64,000 bases of DNA from the NCBI GenBank assembly GCA_902463725.1, contig CABQGK010000007.1:54538-118537 (forward strand), read 5' to 3'. The stretch comes from an uncultured Sutterella sp. Lineage in GTDB: Bacteria; Pseudomonadota; Gammaproteobacteria; Burkholderiales; Burkholderiaceae_F. The notes under the pieces were generated by a model. The model made no database searches. It had not been told where the DNA came from and saw only the letters and a list, made by a program, of their open reading frames with translations. Both the position numbers and the translations under genes were made by a program. The stretch's first letter is position 1; the number at the start of each line of letters is the position of its first letter. Below are positions 17,059 through 26,081 of this stretch, one piece after another.

Positions 17059-17793
17059 ATGGCAATGATTGAAATTAAAAATATCAGCAAGTGGTACGGC
17101 TCCTTCCAAGTTCTGAAGAACTGCTCTGCTGAAGTGCAAAAGGGTGAGGTAGTGGTTGTCTGCGGCCCCTCTGGTTCCGGTAAGTCCACCCTCATCAAGA
17201 CCGTTAACGCGCTCGAACCTTTCCAAAAAGGTGAGATCATCGTCGACGGCATCTCGGTCGGTGACCCCAAAACCAACCTTCCTAAGCTACGTAGTCGCGT
17301 CGGCATGGTCTTCCAGCATTTCGAGCTCTTCCCCCATCTCTCGATCAAGGAAAACCTTGTGCTCGCACAAATGAAAGTCCTCGGTCGCGGCCGTGAAGAA
17401 GCTACGCAACGCGGCCTTGAGCTTCTCGATCGTGTGGGACTTTTGGCGCACGCCGAAAAGTTCCCTGGTCAGCTCTCTGGTGGTCAGCAACAGCGTGTGG
17501 CGATCGCACGTGCGCTTGCTATGGATCCAATCTGCATGCTCTTTGACGAACCAACATCGGCTCTCGACCCAGAAATGATTAACGAAGTGCTCGACGTCAT
17601 GGTGCAACTCGCCAAAGAAGGCATGACGATGATGGTCGTGACCCATGAAATGGGCTTCGCTCGCAAGGTGGCGGATCGAGTTATTTTCATGGAGTCGGGA
17701 GAAATCATCGACAACCAACCGGCTCAGGAGTTTTTCGAAAATCCCAAGAGCGAACGCGCTCAGCAGTTCCTTTCGAAGATTCTGCACCACTAA
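17059..17793 (+). CDS. gltL: Glutamate/aspartate ABC transporter ATP-binding protein
   Basis: Drives import by ATP hydrolysis. The 244-residue protein has Walker A GPSGSGKST, the Q-loop region MVFQHFELFPHLS, signature LSGGQQQR, Walker B MLFDEPTSALDPE and the switch His in MMVVTHEMGFA, all intact for a polar amino acid importer ATPase. I take the ATG at 17059 because MIEIKNISKWYG is the usual family start; the ATG at 17065 is also possible, and the frame opens at 17035. It closes the operon and is followed by a terminator. Confidence 0.95.
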   Translation: MAMIEIKNISKWYGSFQVLKNCSAEVQKGEVVVVCGPSGSGKSTLIKTVNALEPFQKGEIIVDGISVGDPKTNLPKLRSRVGMVFQHFELFPHLSIKENLVLAQMKVLGRGREEATQRGLELLDRVGLLAHAEKFPGQLSGGQQQRVAIARALAMDPICMLFDEPTSALDPEMINEVLDVMVQLAKEGMTMMVVTHEMGFARKVADRVIFMESGEIIDNQPAQEFFENPKSERAQQFLSKILHH

Positions 17794-17848
17794 GCTAGGG
17801 GTCACAGCGCTCGCGCCCAAACGCCGCTCGGTCTTGTACGACCAGAAG

Positions 17849-17886
17849 AACGCCCGAGATACTTTTTGACTCGGGCGTTTCCTTTT
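17849..17886 (+). terminator. Intrinsic terminator of gltIJKL
   Basis: AACGCCCGAG pairs with CTCGGGCGTT (10 bp, 11-base loop), followed by TTTCCTTTT. It lies 55 bases after the gltL stop. Confidence 0.85.
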
Positions 17887-17996
17887 GCGTTCGGAGCAGA
17901 GCGCACAAGATGAATCTCGCACCATACCGCGCTCAGCAAGCTAAATTGAGTATGATTAGTGCTTCTGAAATCCTGCTGAGAAGGTTTAAGCGCGTT

Positions 17997-18980
17997 ATGG
18001 GCGAGCAAATTTCTGACAAACACATCATCGAACTCGGCCGTGAAGTTCTAGCTCTGGAGTCTTCTGCCATTGCACAAACGGCAGAAGCGCTGAATGGGGA
18101 CTTCGTACGTGCCGTCTCCCTGATCCTAAACTGCCGTGGACGACTCATCGTCTCTGGCATTGGAAAGTCAGGTCATATCGCCAGTAAGATCGCCGCAACA
18201 TTCGCCAGCACTGGTACGCCCGCCTACTTTGTTCATGCCGCAGAAGCAGCCCACGGTGACCTTGGTATGATCACCAAAGATGATGTCGTCATCGGTATCT
18301 CCTACTCGGGCGAATCCAATGAGCTCCTCACCCTTCTGCCAGTACTGAAACGTGAAAGTATTGCGCTCATCGCCATGACAGGTAATGCTAACAGCACCCT
18401 TGCGCAACATGCCGATGTGCACATCGACTGCCACGTCAGTCGTGAAGCTTGTCCGCTCAACTTAGCGCCCACGACGTCAACGACGGTCACCTTAGCGCTC
18501 GGTGACGCCCTTGCTGTCGCCTGTCTGTCTGCGAAACAATTTACAAAGGAGGACTTCGCGCGTAGCCATCCTGGTGGCTCTCTTGGACGTAAACTCCTCA
18601 CCCATGTGCGCGACGTGATGCGTACAGCGGATGCCGTACCTCGTGTTACGCTCGGCGCGACGGTACTTGAGGCCATCCAAGAAATGTCTCGTAAGTGTAT
18701 GGGCATGACCAGCATTGTGGATGAGACAGGGGCGCTTGTTGGCATCTTCACTGAAGGTGATCTACGACGCTTGATCGAGCGCATCGGCGACATCCGTAAC
18801 GTGTCGCTCGCCGATGTCATGACTCGAAATCCCAAAGTCATCCGCCCAGAAGAACTTGCCGTCACCGCCGTCAAACGGCTCGATGAACTGCAAGTTAACC
18901 AATTACTCGTCGTTAACGATAAGGACGAATTGGTTGGCGCCCTCCATGTCCACGATCTTATGGATGCAAAGGTACTCTGA
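17997..18980 (+). CDS. kdsD: D-arabinose 5-phosphate isomerase (KdsD type)
   Basis: Converts ribulose 5-phosphate to arabinose 5-phosphate, the first committed step of Kdo synthesis for LPS. An N-terminal SIS domain (residues about 35-175, with VSGIGKSGHIASKIAATFASTG and SYSGESNELL) precedes two CBS domains (about 205-325). The conserved RSHPGGSLGRKLL linker is present. With the ATG at 17997 the protein is 327 residues, matching E. coli KdsD (328). The frame is open back to 17910, and the ribosome site at the chosen start is weak, so the N terminus carries some doubt. The stop overlaps the kdsC start by one base. Confidence 0.92.
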   Translation: MGEQISDKHIIELGREVLALESSAIAQTAEALNGDFVRAVSLILNCRGRLIVSGIGKSGHIASKIAATFASTGTPAYFVHAAEAAHGDLGMITKDDVVIGISYSGESNELLTLLPVLKRESIALIAMTGNANSTLAQHADVHIDCHVSREACPLNLAPTTSTTVTLALGDALAVACLSAKQFTKEDFARSHPGGSLGRKLLTHVRDVMRTADAVPRVTLGATVLEAIQEMSRKCMGMTSIVDETGALVGIFTEGDLRRLIERIGDIRNVSLADVMTRNPKVIRPEELAVTAVKRLDELQVNQLLVVNDKDELVGALHVHDLMDAKVL

Positions 18981-19510
18981 TGAATCTCAACGACCGCGCA
19001 GCCAAAATTCGACTCGTCATTCTCGACATTGACGGTGTCATGACCGATGGCAGCATCATCACCTCTGACAAAGGAGAGCTCTTCAAGCGATTCTTTGTGC
19101 GAGACGGGCTAGGCATCAAAATGTTGCAGAAAGCGGGCATTGATGTCGCGATCATCACAGGACGCTCAAGCGGGATTGTGACAGAGCGATGCCGCGAACT
19201 CGGCATTACCCGCGTCTATCAAGGACAGCGCTTCAAAACCCCTGCCTACGAACAACTTCTTGCCGAAACAGGACTCGGCGATGCTCAGGTCGCTTACATG
19301 GGCGACGATATTCCTGATTTACCGCTTTTGATGCGCGTTGGGCTCCCAACGACACCCGCTGACGGCATGCCCTGCTTGGATGAGTGGATTGCTTGGCGCA
19401 GTCGCCACCCAGGCGGACGCGGCGCCATCCGAGAACTCGCAGAGCTGATACTCAAAGCACAAGGTGTATGGGATAATTTGGTCATCGAAACCTTTGTACA
19501 GGGGAAATAA
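18980..19510 (+). CDS. kdsC: 3-deoxy-D-manno-octulosonate 8-phosphate phosphatase
   Basis: Dephosphorylates Kdo 8-phosphate to Kdo. The 176-residue HAD phosphatase has motif I LDIDGVMTDGSI near residue 13, motif II with ITGRSSGIV, and motif III YMGDDIPDLPLL; it lacks a cap domain, as tetrameric KdsC does. It is translationally coupled on both sides, sharing one base with kdsD (TGATG) and one with lptC (TAATG). Confidence 0.96.
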   Translation: MNLNDRAAKIRLVILDIDGVMTDGSIITSDKGELFKRFFVRDGLGIKMLQKAGIDVAIITGRSSGIVTERCRELGITRVYQGQRFKTPAYEQLLAETGLGDAQVAYMGDDIPDLPLLMRVGLPTTPADGMPCLDEWIAWRSRHPGGRGAIRELAELILKAQGVWDNLVIETFVQGK

Positions 19511-20109
19511 TGGCGCAACGCAGTCTAGTGATTCGTGAACGCATGACTGCCCTCGTGGGCATTATGTTGCTTTGCGCCCTCGTTGGTCTGAGTTACTACT
19601 ACTCGCTACGCATCCAGCTCGATGGGCTCAAGTATGTGCCTAGCCCAAAGAGTCCTGACTTTATCGCTCACGACATCGTACTAACTGACTTTGATCGCGA
19701 CGGAATTCTCCTGAGAAGACTCTTAGCGCAACAGGTCGAGCACTACTCAGATGGACGCATGAATGCACTCGCTGCTCGTATGCAAGGCTATGGAAAGGAT
19801 CGTACACCAATTTACCTTTCATCTGACCGTGCTTACACCATGGACAGTCTCGCCACCCTAGAGTTTTCTGGCAATGTGAGACTGCGACAGAACGCTTCGG
19901 AAAAGAACCCGCCGATGTCCCTGCGAACGGAGTACATAAAGGCCTACCTCGATGAGGATATTGTCGAAACCAATCAGCCCGTTGAGCTCGCTCGCGGCGC
20001 CGATACCACGCAGGCTCAGGGCGGTATGCGCTTTGACAACGTAGCGCGAACCACCGAACTCATGGGCGGCGTTACATCGATCTTTCATAGCGCAAAGTCG
20101 CGTCGATGA
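19510..20109 (+). CDS. lptC: LPS export protein LptC
   Basis: The 199-residue bitopic protein links the LptB2FG extractor to the LptA periplasmic bridge. It has one N-terminal membrane helix (LVGIMLLCALVGLSYYYSL) and then a periplasmic beta-jellyroll domain with SPDFIAHDIVLTDFD and LEFSGNVRLRQ. Sequence conservation in this family is low, but the order kdsD-kdsC-lptC-lptA-lptB fixes the identity. Unusually, 253 bases separate it from lptA rather than an overlap. Confidence 0.92.
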   Translation: MAQRSLVIRERMTALVGIMLLCALVGLSYYYSLRIQLDGLKYVPSPKSPDFIAHDIVLTDFDRDGILLRRLLAQQVEHYSDGRMNALAARMQGYGKDRTPIYLSSDRAYTMDSLATLEFSGNVRLRQNASEKNPPMSLRTEYIKAYLDEDIVETNQPVELARGADTTQAQGGMRFDNVARTTELMGGVTSIFHSAKSRR

Positions 20110-20362
20110 GAGAGCCCTGCCTACACTGCTATACTCTTTCTGAAACCTGAAGCACAGCTCGTCCACGCAAGCACTGTGCGCAGAAAAGATGGATGTCCCA
20201 TCGGGAAAAAGCCTACAATATTTGGAGTCACCGAACATGCAGTTCGACTCCGGAGCTGGGCGCTCTGGCAACAGCCATTGCCCCTTCATCACTCACCAAA
20301 ACAACAACGCCAACGAGATGACGCCCAGTGCATTCTGCATTGGCTCTCACGGGTAACTTGCT
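20110..20362 (+). promoter_or_regulatory. Spacer between lptC and lptA with candidate promoter
   Basis: In most relatives lptC and lptA overlap or nearly so. Here 253 bases separate them. An extended -10 (TG-C-TATACT, 20127-20135) could start an lptA transcript about 20 bases into the gap; no matching -35 is visible. GCACAG/CTGTGC (around 20152-20179) is a weak inverted repeat. I see no credible coding sequence in the gap. Confidence 0.35.
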
Positions 20363-20965
20363 ATGAAGAAGCTTCTCGTCTCAGCGCTCGCCGCACTTTT
20401 CTCTGCTAGTGCCGCCCATGCCCTCTCAACGGACAGCAGTCAACCAATCGAAATTCACGCTGACCAATTCAACGGAAACGAAGTTAAACAGACGGCGATT
20501 TACTCTGGCAATGTGGTGGTCGATCAAGGGTCAATTCGCTTCACGGGCACCAAGCTCACGCTTTCGATAACCCCAAAAGGCTACCGCCACATTACGCTCG
20601 ACGGGGCACCTGCGACTTTCCGCCAAAAGCGGGACAACAAAGATCCGAATATTGACGAATGGATTCACGCAAAATCCAAGCAAATCGTCTATGACGAGGA
20701 AACGGATCGCATCACGCTCACAGGGCAGGCAGAACTGAAGCGCACAGAAAATGGCGTGCAAAAAGACATGACAAGTGGCGAGGTGATCACCTACGACATG
20801 CGCAATGCGCTTTCCGAAGTTTCAGGAGGCGTCATCAACGGCACGCGCCAACGCGTCACCACCATCATTGCGCCGCGCAATAAGACTGGGGAAAAGGCAC
20901 CTCCTGCGCCTCGACAGGAGCTGCAACCCGCTACCTCAATCTCTGAGCCAAAAGGGAAGAAATAA
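20363..20965 (+). CDS. lptA: LPS export protein LptA
   Basis: The periplasmic bridge subunit that carries LPS from LptC to the outer-membrane LptDE. The 200-residue precursor has a signal peptide (LLVSALAALFSASAAHA) and an OstA-like beta-jellyroll with QPIEIHADQFNGNEVKQTAIYSGNVVVDQG... style repeats, including RITLTGQAELKRTENG. The C-terminal tail after about residue 170 is proline-rich and probably disordered. The lptB start codon follows the stop immediately (TAAATG). Confidence 0.94.
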   Translation: MKKLLVSALAALFSASAAHALSTDSSQPIEIHADQFNGNEVKQTAIYSGNVVVDQGSIRFTGTKLTLSITPKGYRHITLDGAPATFRQKRDNKDPNIDEWIHAKSKQIVYDEETDRITLTGQAELKRTENGVQKDMTSGEVITYDMRNALSEVSGGVINGTRQRVTTIIAPRNKTGEKAPPAPRQELQPATSISEPKGKK

Positions 20966-21730
20966 ATGACGTCAACACCCAATGTGCCCAAGCATATTTT
21001 GCAGGCACGTGGTCTCAAAAAGCACTATGGTAGCCGTCGCGTCGTCAAAGGCGTTGATCTCACCGTTCGCTCTGGCGAAGTCGTTGGGCTACTCGGTCCG
21101 AACGGCGCAGGGAAAACGACTACCTTCTACATGGTTGTCGGTTTGGTGGTGGGTGATGAAGGCACAGTCGAGCTCGACGGAGAGTCGCTCACGCATATGC
21201 CTATCTACAAACGTGCCCGTCTCGGTGTCTCCTATCTCCCTCAGGAAGCGAGCGTCTTTCGCAAACTCTCTGTTGAAGATAATATTCGTGCCATCCTTGA
21301 ACTACAAAGGGACGATAACGGTGAGCCGATTCGCGGTGCAGAACTTGAACAGCGTCTCGAGAATTTGCTAACCGAACTGCAAATTCAGCATATCCGCACC
21401 AATATGGCGCTCTCACTCTCGGGCGGGGAGCGCCGTCGTACAGAAATTGCGCGCGCACTGGCAGCAAATCCTCGCTTCATCCTGCTTGATGAGCCCTTTG
21501 CTGGCGTGGATCCCATTGCTGTGATCGAAATTCAGCGCATCGTTCGTTTTCTCAAAGAACGTAATATCGGGGTACTCATCACTGATCACAACGTCCGAGA
21601 AACGCTCGCCATCTGCGACCATGCCTACATTATTAATGAAGGGCAGGTATTAGCCTCAGGCATACCTGAAGAAATCATCAACAACCCCAGCGTACGTGCC
21701 ATCTATCTGGGTGAACACTTCAGGATGTAG
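20966..21730 (+). CDS. lptB: LPS export ABC transporter ATP-binding protein LptB
   Basis: The cytoplasmic ATPase of the LptB2FG extractor. The 254-residue protein has Walker A GPNGAGKTT, signature LSGGERRRTEIARALA, Walker B FILLDEPFAGVDPIAV, and the LptB-typical YLPQEASVFRKLSVEDN and ITDHNVRETL. It starts immediately after lptA and is followed by rpoN after 6 bases, the classical order. lptF and lptG are not in the window. Confidence 0.97.
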   Translation: MTSTPNVPKHILQARGLKKHYGSRRVVKGVDLTVRSGEVVGLLGPNGAGKTTTFYMVVGLVVGDEGTVELDGESLTHMPIYKRARLGVSYLPQEASVFRKLSVEDNIRAILELQRDDNGEPIRGAELEQRLENLLTELQIQHIRTNMALSLSGGERRRTEIARALAANPRFILLDEPFAGVDPIAVIEIQRIVRFLKERNIGVLITDHNVRETLAICDHAYIINEGQVLASGIPEEIINNPSVRAIYLGEHFRM

Positions 21731-21736
21731 TCATCC

Positions 21737-23323
21737 ATGGCGCTGACACTCTCTCTCGAGCAAACACAAAAGCAGACGCTATCGCAACAGCAGCAGGTAG
21801 CACTAGCGCTGCTCGAGGCGCCGCTGGCGACACTCCTTGCAGATATTGAGCTCATTGTCGATGAAAACCCGCTTCTAGAATCGACGCTCGAAGAAAGCGA
21901 TACCCTAGTGGAGCGGCGTACAGAGCTCGATAATGACGATTTCCAAGAGCCTGATCTAGAATCCGTGCCGCTGGCAGAAAACGTCTCGGTTGATGAAGTT
22001 TTGACGCGCGAATCCACGTCTCACGACATTAGCGAAGACAACTTTATCGAACAACTTGCTGCCACTCCGAGTCTAAAAGACGAGCTACTCAGCGAGCTCA
22101 ACTGTCTTGCGCTCGAGAGCTCGGTGGCGGTGCGAGCACAAATTCTGATTGATGAGCTCGATGAGCACGGACTTTTAAATGCCCCGCTCCAAGCACTCAT
22201 GCTCGAGTATCGCGAAGTCCTAGAGCGTTTTGGGCTCAGTACCTCGCCTGACGCTACGACAGAGCTAGTGCAATGGCAAAAAGCGCACGAAGCACTGCGG
22301 CGTATTGCTCCCCCTGGGATTGGGGCGGAAAGCCTGAGTGAATCACTCGTCTGGCGCCTTGAAGAGCGAGCTCAAGGAGATGTTGAGCCCTCGTACCGTC
22401 AGCACTTATTGCTTGCCGCACGAATCGTACGTAGCTACCTCTCACTTGCCGCTCGCGGGCAAAGTGAGCGCATTGCCCGAACAGAACATATTCCCCTCGC
22501 CGATGTTGAAGCGGCTCTTTTGCTACTGCGTAGCCTGCCGCTCTATCCAAGACTAGCTAGCGAACAGAGCGAAAGTGCTAGCTATATTTCTCCGGAACTC
22601 TCGGTCAGCGTCAGCAACGGCGAACTACAACTATCGCTCATTACCGACCCTTGTCGTAGCGTACGGTGGATTAGTGAACAAGCTTTAGCAGAAAAACGCG
22701 CTACTCTCCCTAAGCCGCTTTGGAACCAATTTCATCAAGAAGGACGCGAACTACTCGCTGCACTCTCAGCTAGACGCAACACGCTATTGCGCATTACCCA
22801 GTATCTCGTCAGCCAACAGCGCTCGCTCTTCTCAGAAGGATGGGGTGCGCTCAAACATATTCCGCTCGCGCAAATTGCCCAAGCTGTATCGCTCTCGCAA
22901 TCTACCGTCTCTCGTGCACTGAGCGGTAAATACCTTCTCACCCCGTTGGGTACAGTTCCGCTCACTTGGCTCGCTTGGGATGGAGCAGGGGCAAGGCAGT
23001 GGGTTCAGAGTCTCACAACTCTCAAGGTTCAAGCAACGCCCAAAAGTCCAACGGGCGCTCTCCCTGCAGAGACAACCAAAACGGAGACTGTCACAGCGAC
23101 GCCCACAGCAGTCCCCGCCACCGAGGACGCGTCGCAACTGACCGCGCTCATGGCCATCCGTGAGCTCGTCGATCATGAAAACCAACAAAAGCCCCTCTCA
23201 GACGCAAAGATCGCCGAGTTACTCGCTGCACGTGGCATAAACGTCTCACGTCGTACCGTAGCCAAATACCGCGACCTGCTTTGTATCCCTGCGACCTATC
23301 TGAGACGGGCTCCCGCGCCGTAA
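21737..23323 (+). CDS. rpoN: RNA polymerase sigma-54 factor, divergent
   Basis: Directs polymerase to -24/-12 promoters under ATP-dependent activators. The 528-residue protein has a glutamine- and leucine-rich region I (TLSLEQTQKQTLSQQQQ), ENPLLE, core-binding repeats, an HTH region (SQSTVSRALSGKYLLTP) and an RpoN box (SRRTVAKYRDLL, near residue 505). Several near-invariant motifs differ: HESTVSR is SQSTVSR, the DPRPG motif reads LYPRL, and LKYFFS reads LTWLAW. A Thr/Pro/Ala-rich linker (about 430-460) precedes the last domain. The gene follows lptB by 6 bases. A perfect sigma-54 promoter at gltI in the same window supports that the factor is active. Confidence 0.95.
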   Translation: MALTLSLEQTQKQTLSQQQQVALALLEAPLATLLADIELIVDENPLLESTLEESDTLVERRTELDNDDFQEPDLESVPLAENVSVDEVLTRESTSHDISEDNFIEQLAATPSLKDELLSELNCLALESSVAVRAQILIDELDEHGLLNAPLQALMLEYREVLERFGLSTSPDATTELVQWQKAHEALRRIAPPGIGAESLSESLVWRLEERAQGDVEPSYRQHLLLAARIVRSYLSLAARGQSERIARTEHIPLADVEAALLLLRSLPLYPRLASEQSESASYISPELSVSVSNGELQLSLITDPCRSVRWISEQALAEKRATLPKPLWNQFHQEGRELLAALSARRNTLLRITQYLVSQQRSLFSEGWGALKHIPLAQIAQAVSLSQSTVSRALSGKYLLTPLGTVPLTWLAWDGAGARQWVQSLTTLKVQATPKSPTGALPAETTKTETVTATPTAVPATEDASQLTALMAIRELVDHENQQKPLSDAKIAELLAARGINVSRRTVAKYRDLLCIPATYLRRAPAP

Positions 23324-23422
23324 CCATGGCTGACAAAAGTCTCGAATTTCAGTAGACTCAAGGAATCATCGTTGCTTTTCCCCGCGACCCTCTCCTCTCT
23401 GAGCGCGTCGCGCCAAGAATAC

Positions 23423-23929
23423 ATGAACAAACTCTCTTCCCTGCTCAGCATCGGTACCATACTGCTCGACCAGGAGCTCGTCAGTCGTAAGCGTCTCTTC
23501 GAAGAAGCGTCACTGCTTTTTGAAAGCGCACATGGTGTTCCTCACACGGATGCCTTTGAAGCGCTCTTTGCTAGAGAAAAACTGGGGTGTACCTGCCTTG
23601 GTCGTGGTTGTGCTATTCCCCATGGCCGGCTCGAAGCACTGGATAAACCTGTACTCTGCTTCATCCGCACCAAAACGGCTCTCATTCTCGACGCTCCTGA
23701 CGGCAAACCAGTACAACTTTTCTTCTTTGTGCTCGTGCCTGAGAAAACGCGTGAGCAGTATCGTGGCGTACTTACGGAGCTCTGTGCGCTACTTGAAGAT
23801 AAAGAGATGCGTAACAAACTCGGCGCGGCGACAACTCCCGTGGAAGTGTGTGAGCTCATCAATGCGTGGGAACCGCCAACATCGGACGCTACAGAATCCC
23901 TCGAGGTCAGCTCAACGCCAAGCAATTAA
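23423..23929 (+). CDS. ptsN: PTS IIA-like nitrogen regulatory protein PtsN (EIIA-Ntr)
   Basis: The phosphate acceptor at the end of the nitrogen-related PTS, affecting potassium transport, sigma-54 genes and envelope stress in other bacteria. The 168-residue protein has the EIIA-fructose/mannitol fold and the phosphorylated His in GCAIPHGRLEALDKP (near residue 70). I chose the ATG at 23423, giving MNKLSSLLS; the frame extends to 23372. It sits 99 bases after rpoN with no hpf gene between them, unlike the common rpoN-hpf-ptsN order. Confidence 0.93.
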   Translation: MNKLSSLLSIGTILLDQELVSRKRLFEEASLLFESAHGVPHTDAFEALFAREKLGCTCLGRGCAIPHGRLEALDKPVLCFIRTKTALILDAPDGKPVQLFFFVLVPEKTREQYRGVLTELCALLEDKEMRNKLGAATTPVEVCELINAWEPPTSDATESLEVSSTPSN

Positions 23930-23972
23930 TGCCGCCCTATCGTGGGCCACGTACTTCAGATCGGAGCACACC

Positions 23973-24869
23973 ATGCAACTCACACTGGTCACTGGTATGT
24001 CAGGCGCTGGCAAGTCCATTGTCATCCGCCAGCTCGAGGACTGCGGCTACTACTGTATCGACAATCTACCTGCCGACTTTCTCGTCGCCGTCGTCGATAA
24101 ACTCTCTGAAAGTGGCACGGGCAATGTTGCTGTAGCAATCGATGCACGCAGCCAAGCGACCTTTGATCATGCCCTGAGCGCATTAGAAACGCTCAAAAAC
24201 AAAGGGGTAGACGTTCGTGTGCTGTTTTTGACGGCGTCACAAGACGAACTCGTCAAACGCTTCTCGGAGACACGCCGACGTCACCCGCTTTGCACGCGAG
24301 CTCGCAAGCACGACCAGCTTCTATCACTCTCAGAGGCAATTCAAACCGAGCGTGACATGCTCGCCCCGATTACCGAATTCGCCTCCATCATGGATACCAC
24401 CGCACTGATGCCTGCTCAGCTAAGACGCTGGGTACAACAGTTTGTAGGTCAACCCCATGCGGAGATGACCCTAACGTTTGAGAGCTTTGCTTTCAAGCAT
24501 GGCATTCCTATTGCCGCAGACCTCGTTTTTGATGTACGGTGCCTCCCTAACCCCTACTATGATCCCGCGTTGCGTCCCCTCACTGGTCGCGACGAACCAA
24601 TCATTCGCTTCATGCAGGCACGGCCCCAAGTCGCCGACATGGTCTCAGACATTACGCTCTTTCTGAATAAATGGCTTCCCGCCTATTTAAAGCAGAACCG
24701 ACACTACCTTACCGTGGCCATTGGCTGTACGGGCGGTCAACATCGGTCAGTTTACGTAGCGGAAACCCTCGCTCGTGCGTTTGAGCAACAATTTCCAACC
24801 ATCGTGCGTCACCGCATTATTGAGCAGGACGCATTGCTTGCCCCAACACAAGCCGCACAAACCTTGTAG
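23973..24869 (+). CDS. rapZ: RNase adapter protein RapZ (nucleotide-binding)
   Basis: A 298-residue P-loop protein. In E. coli it binds small RNA GlmZ and presents it to RNase E, tuning amino-sugar synthesis; outside the gamma group the role is less certain. It has Walker A GMSGAGKS at residue 8, CGYYCIDNLP, the TRRRHPL segment, and the C-terminal GCTGGQHRSVYVAETL motif. The ATG at 23973 follows CGGAG. It is downstream of ptsN by 43 bases, the usual neighbourhood. hprK, often found between ptsN and rapZ in betaproteobacteria, is absent. It converges on mutY with a 12-base gap. Confidence 0.95.
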   Translation: MQLTLVTGMSGAGKSIVIRQLEDCGYYCIDNLPADFLVAVVDKLSESGTGNVAVAIDARSQATFDHALSALETLKNKGVDVRVLFLTASQDELVKRFSETRRRHPLCTRARKHDQLLSLSEAIQTERDMLAPITEFASIMDTTALMPAQLRRWVQQFVGQPHAEMTLTFESFAFKHGIPIAADLVFDVRCLPNPYYDPALRPLTGRDEPIIRFMQARPQVADMVSDITLFLNKWLPAYLKQNRHYLTVAIGCTGGQHRSVYVAETLARAFEQQFPTIVRHRIIEQDALLAPTQAAQTL

Positions 24870-24881
24870 TGCTGCGCGCTC

Positions 24882-25979
24882 TTAACTCAACAACAGACTT
24901 TTCCAATCCAGCACGCGCTCAATCAACTTCTTAAAAGGAGCTGGCATCGCTGGTAGCTCGGACTTGACCATCGCAAAGGACTTAAAGCCCGCCTGCCAGC
25001 CAGAGCTCGAATCTTGGCGCATACTAACCACCCACGGGCGAATAACAAGCCTAAAGTGGGTAAAGTCGTGGACGAGCTCACCCATAGGCTGAGTGCGTAG
25101 CATATCCTTTGCCCAAGGTAGCGTCTGGGGGGACACATCGGCACTCTCTAGCACAAAAGGCGTCATTGCTGGCACCCATAAATCTTTCCAAAGCGTTTCA
25201 TCGAACCGCTTAGTTAGCCATAGTCCATCTTCAGAAACAAACACTAGAGCTGTCGTATATTTCACAGGGCGGCAAGCGCGAGCGCGCCGAGCAGGAAAGT
25301 CGCCCGTGCGAGCCGCGAGACGAGCCGCGCAAAGCTCAGCCATTGGGCAGTGTTGACAGGCGGGTTTGGTTCGTCGGCAGAGCATAGCGCCCAAATCCAT
25401 CAGTGCCTGTGTATAAGCAGGCATATCGGGAGAGGCCGGCAAAAGCGAAGCGGCTTTCTCCCAAACCGCCTTTTCAAACGCCCGCTCACCAGGCGCCCCT
25501 TCAATCATAAAAAACCGCGCAAGCGAACGTTTTGCATTCCCATCACACATAACAGCTCGTTCTGCGCTGACAAAGGAAGCAATAGCACCAGCGGTCGAAA
25601 GTCCAATTCCAGGCAACTCTGCCCAGGCCGCAGCACTATCTGGGGCTACGCCACCTCGCTCGTAGACAATCATACGCACTGCCTTGAGCAAATTACGGCA
25701 TCGTGCGTAATAGCCGAGCCCAGCCCAAAGCGACATCACATCTTCATCAGGGGCTGCCGCAAGCGCCTCAGCGGTTGGAAAACGTTCGATAAAACGTTGA
25801 TAATAGGGAATGACGGTTGAGACTTGTGTCTGCTGTAGCATCACCTCAGAGAGGACTCGCTCATACCAGCTTGAGCCTTGTTGCCAAGGCAGGTCATGGC
25901 GGCCGTTGCTTTTATACCACTCTAGCAGCCTTGCCGTAAAAGGCGCATAGTCTTGCATTGGCTCAATAGTCGTCTGCAT
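24882..25979 (-). CDS. mutY: A/G-specific adenine glycosylase MutY
   Basis: Removes adenine mispaired with 8-oxoguanine. The 365-residue protein has SEVMLQQTQVSTV with the catalytic Glu, the HhH motif (LPGIGLSTAGAI), the catalytic Asp in CDGNAKRSLARF, and an iron-sulfur loop with Cys-X6-Cys-X2-Cys-X5-Cys (CRRTKPACQHCPMAELC). The C-terminal Nudix-like domain (from about residue 230) reads the 8-oxoG strand. The start has GGAAG upstream. It is divergent from the TPR protein gene with about 100 bp between them. Confidence 0.97.
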   Translation of the reverse strand: MQTTIEPMQDYAPFTARLLEWYKSNGRHDLPWQQGSSWYERVLSEVMLQQTQVSTVIPYYQRFIERFPTAEALAAAPDEDVMSLWAGLGYYARCRNLLKAVRMIVYERGGVAPDSAAAWAELPGIGLSTAGAIASFVSAERAVMCDGNAKRSLARFFMIEGAPGERAFEKAVWEKAASLLPASPDMPAYTQALMDLGAMLCRRTKPACQHCPMAELCAARLAARTGDFPARRARACRPVKYTTALVFVSEDGLWLTKRFDETLWKDLWVPAMTPFVLESADVSPQTLPWAKDMLRTQPMGELVHDFTHFRLVIRPWVVSMRQDSSSGWQAGFKSFAMVKSELPAMPAPFKKLIERVLDWKSLLLS

Positions 25980-26023
25980 TATTCTTCCTAGTTCCTGCTG
26001 TTTTTGACTTGACCGCGCTTCGC

Positions 26024-26053
26024 TTGCGGGGGATGCTTTGGTTAGAATATACG
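26024..26053 (+). promoter_or_regulatory. Candidate sigma-70 promoter of the TPR-lolB-ispE operon
   Basis: TTGCGG (26024-26029) and TATACG (26048-26053) are separated by 18 bp, about 28 bp before the TPR gene start. An overlapping TAGAAT (26043-26048) is an alternative -10. The match is moderate. Confidence 0.4.
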
Positions 26054-26081
26054 CCGTTAACCCTGCCTTTTGTGCACTCTC

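Noticed and set aside
20176..20409. Open frame of 77 codons in the lptC-lptA gap
   Set aside because: It runs into lptA in another frame, has no ribosome site, and its composition is unlike a real protein.
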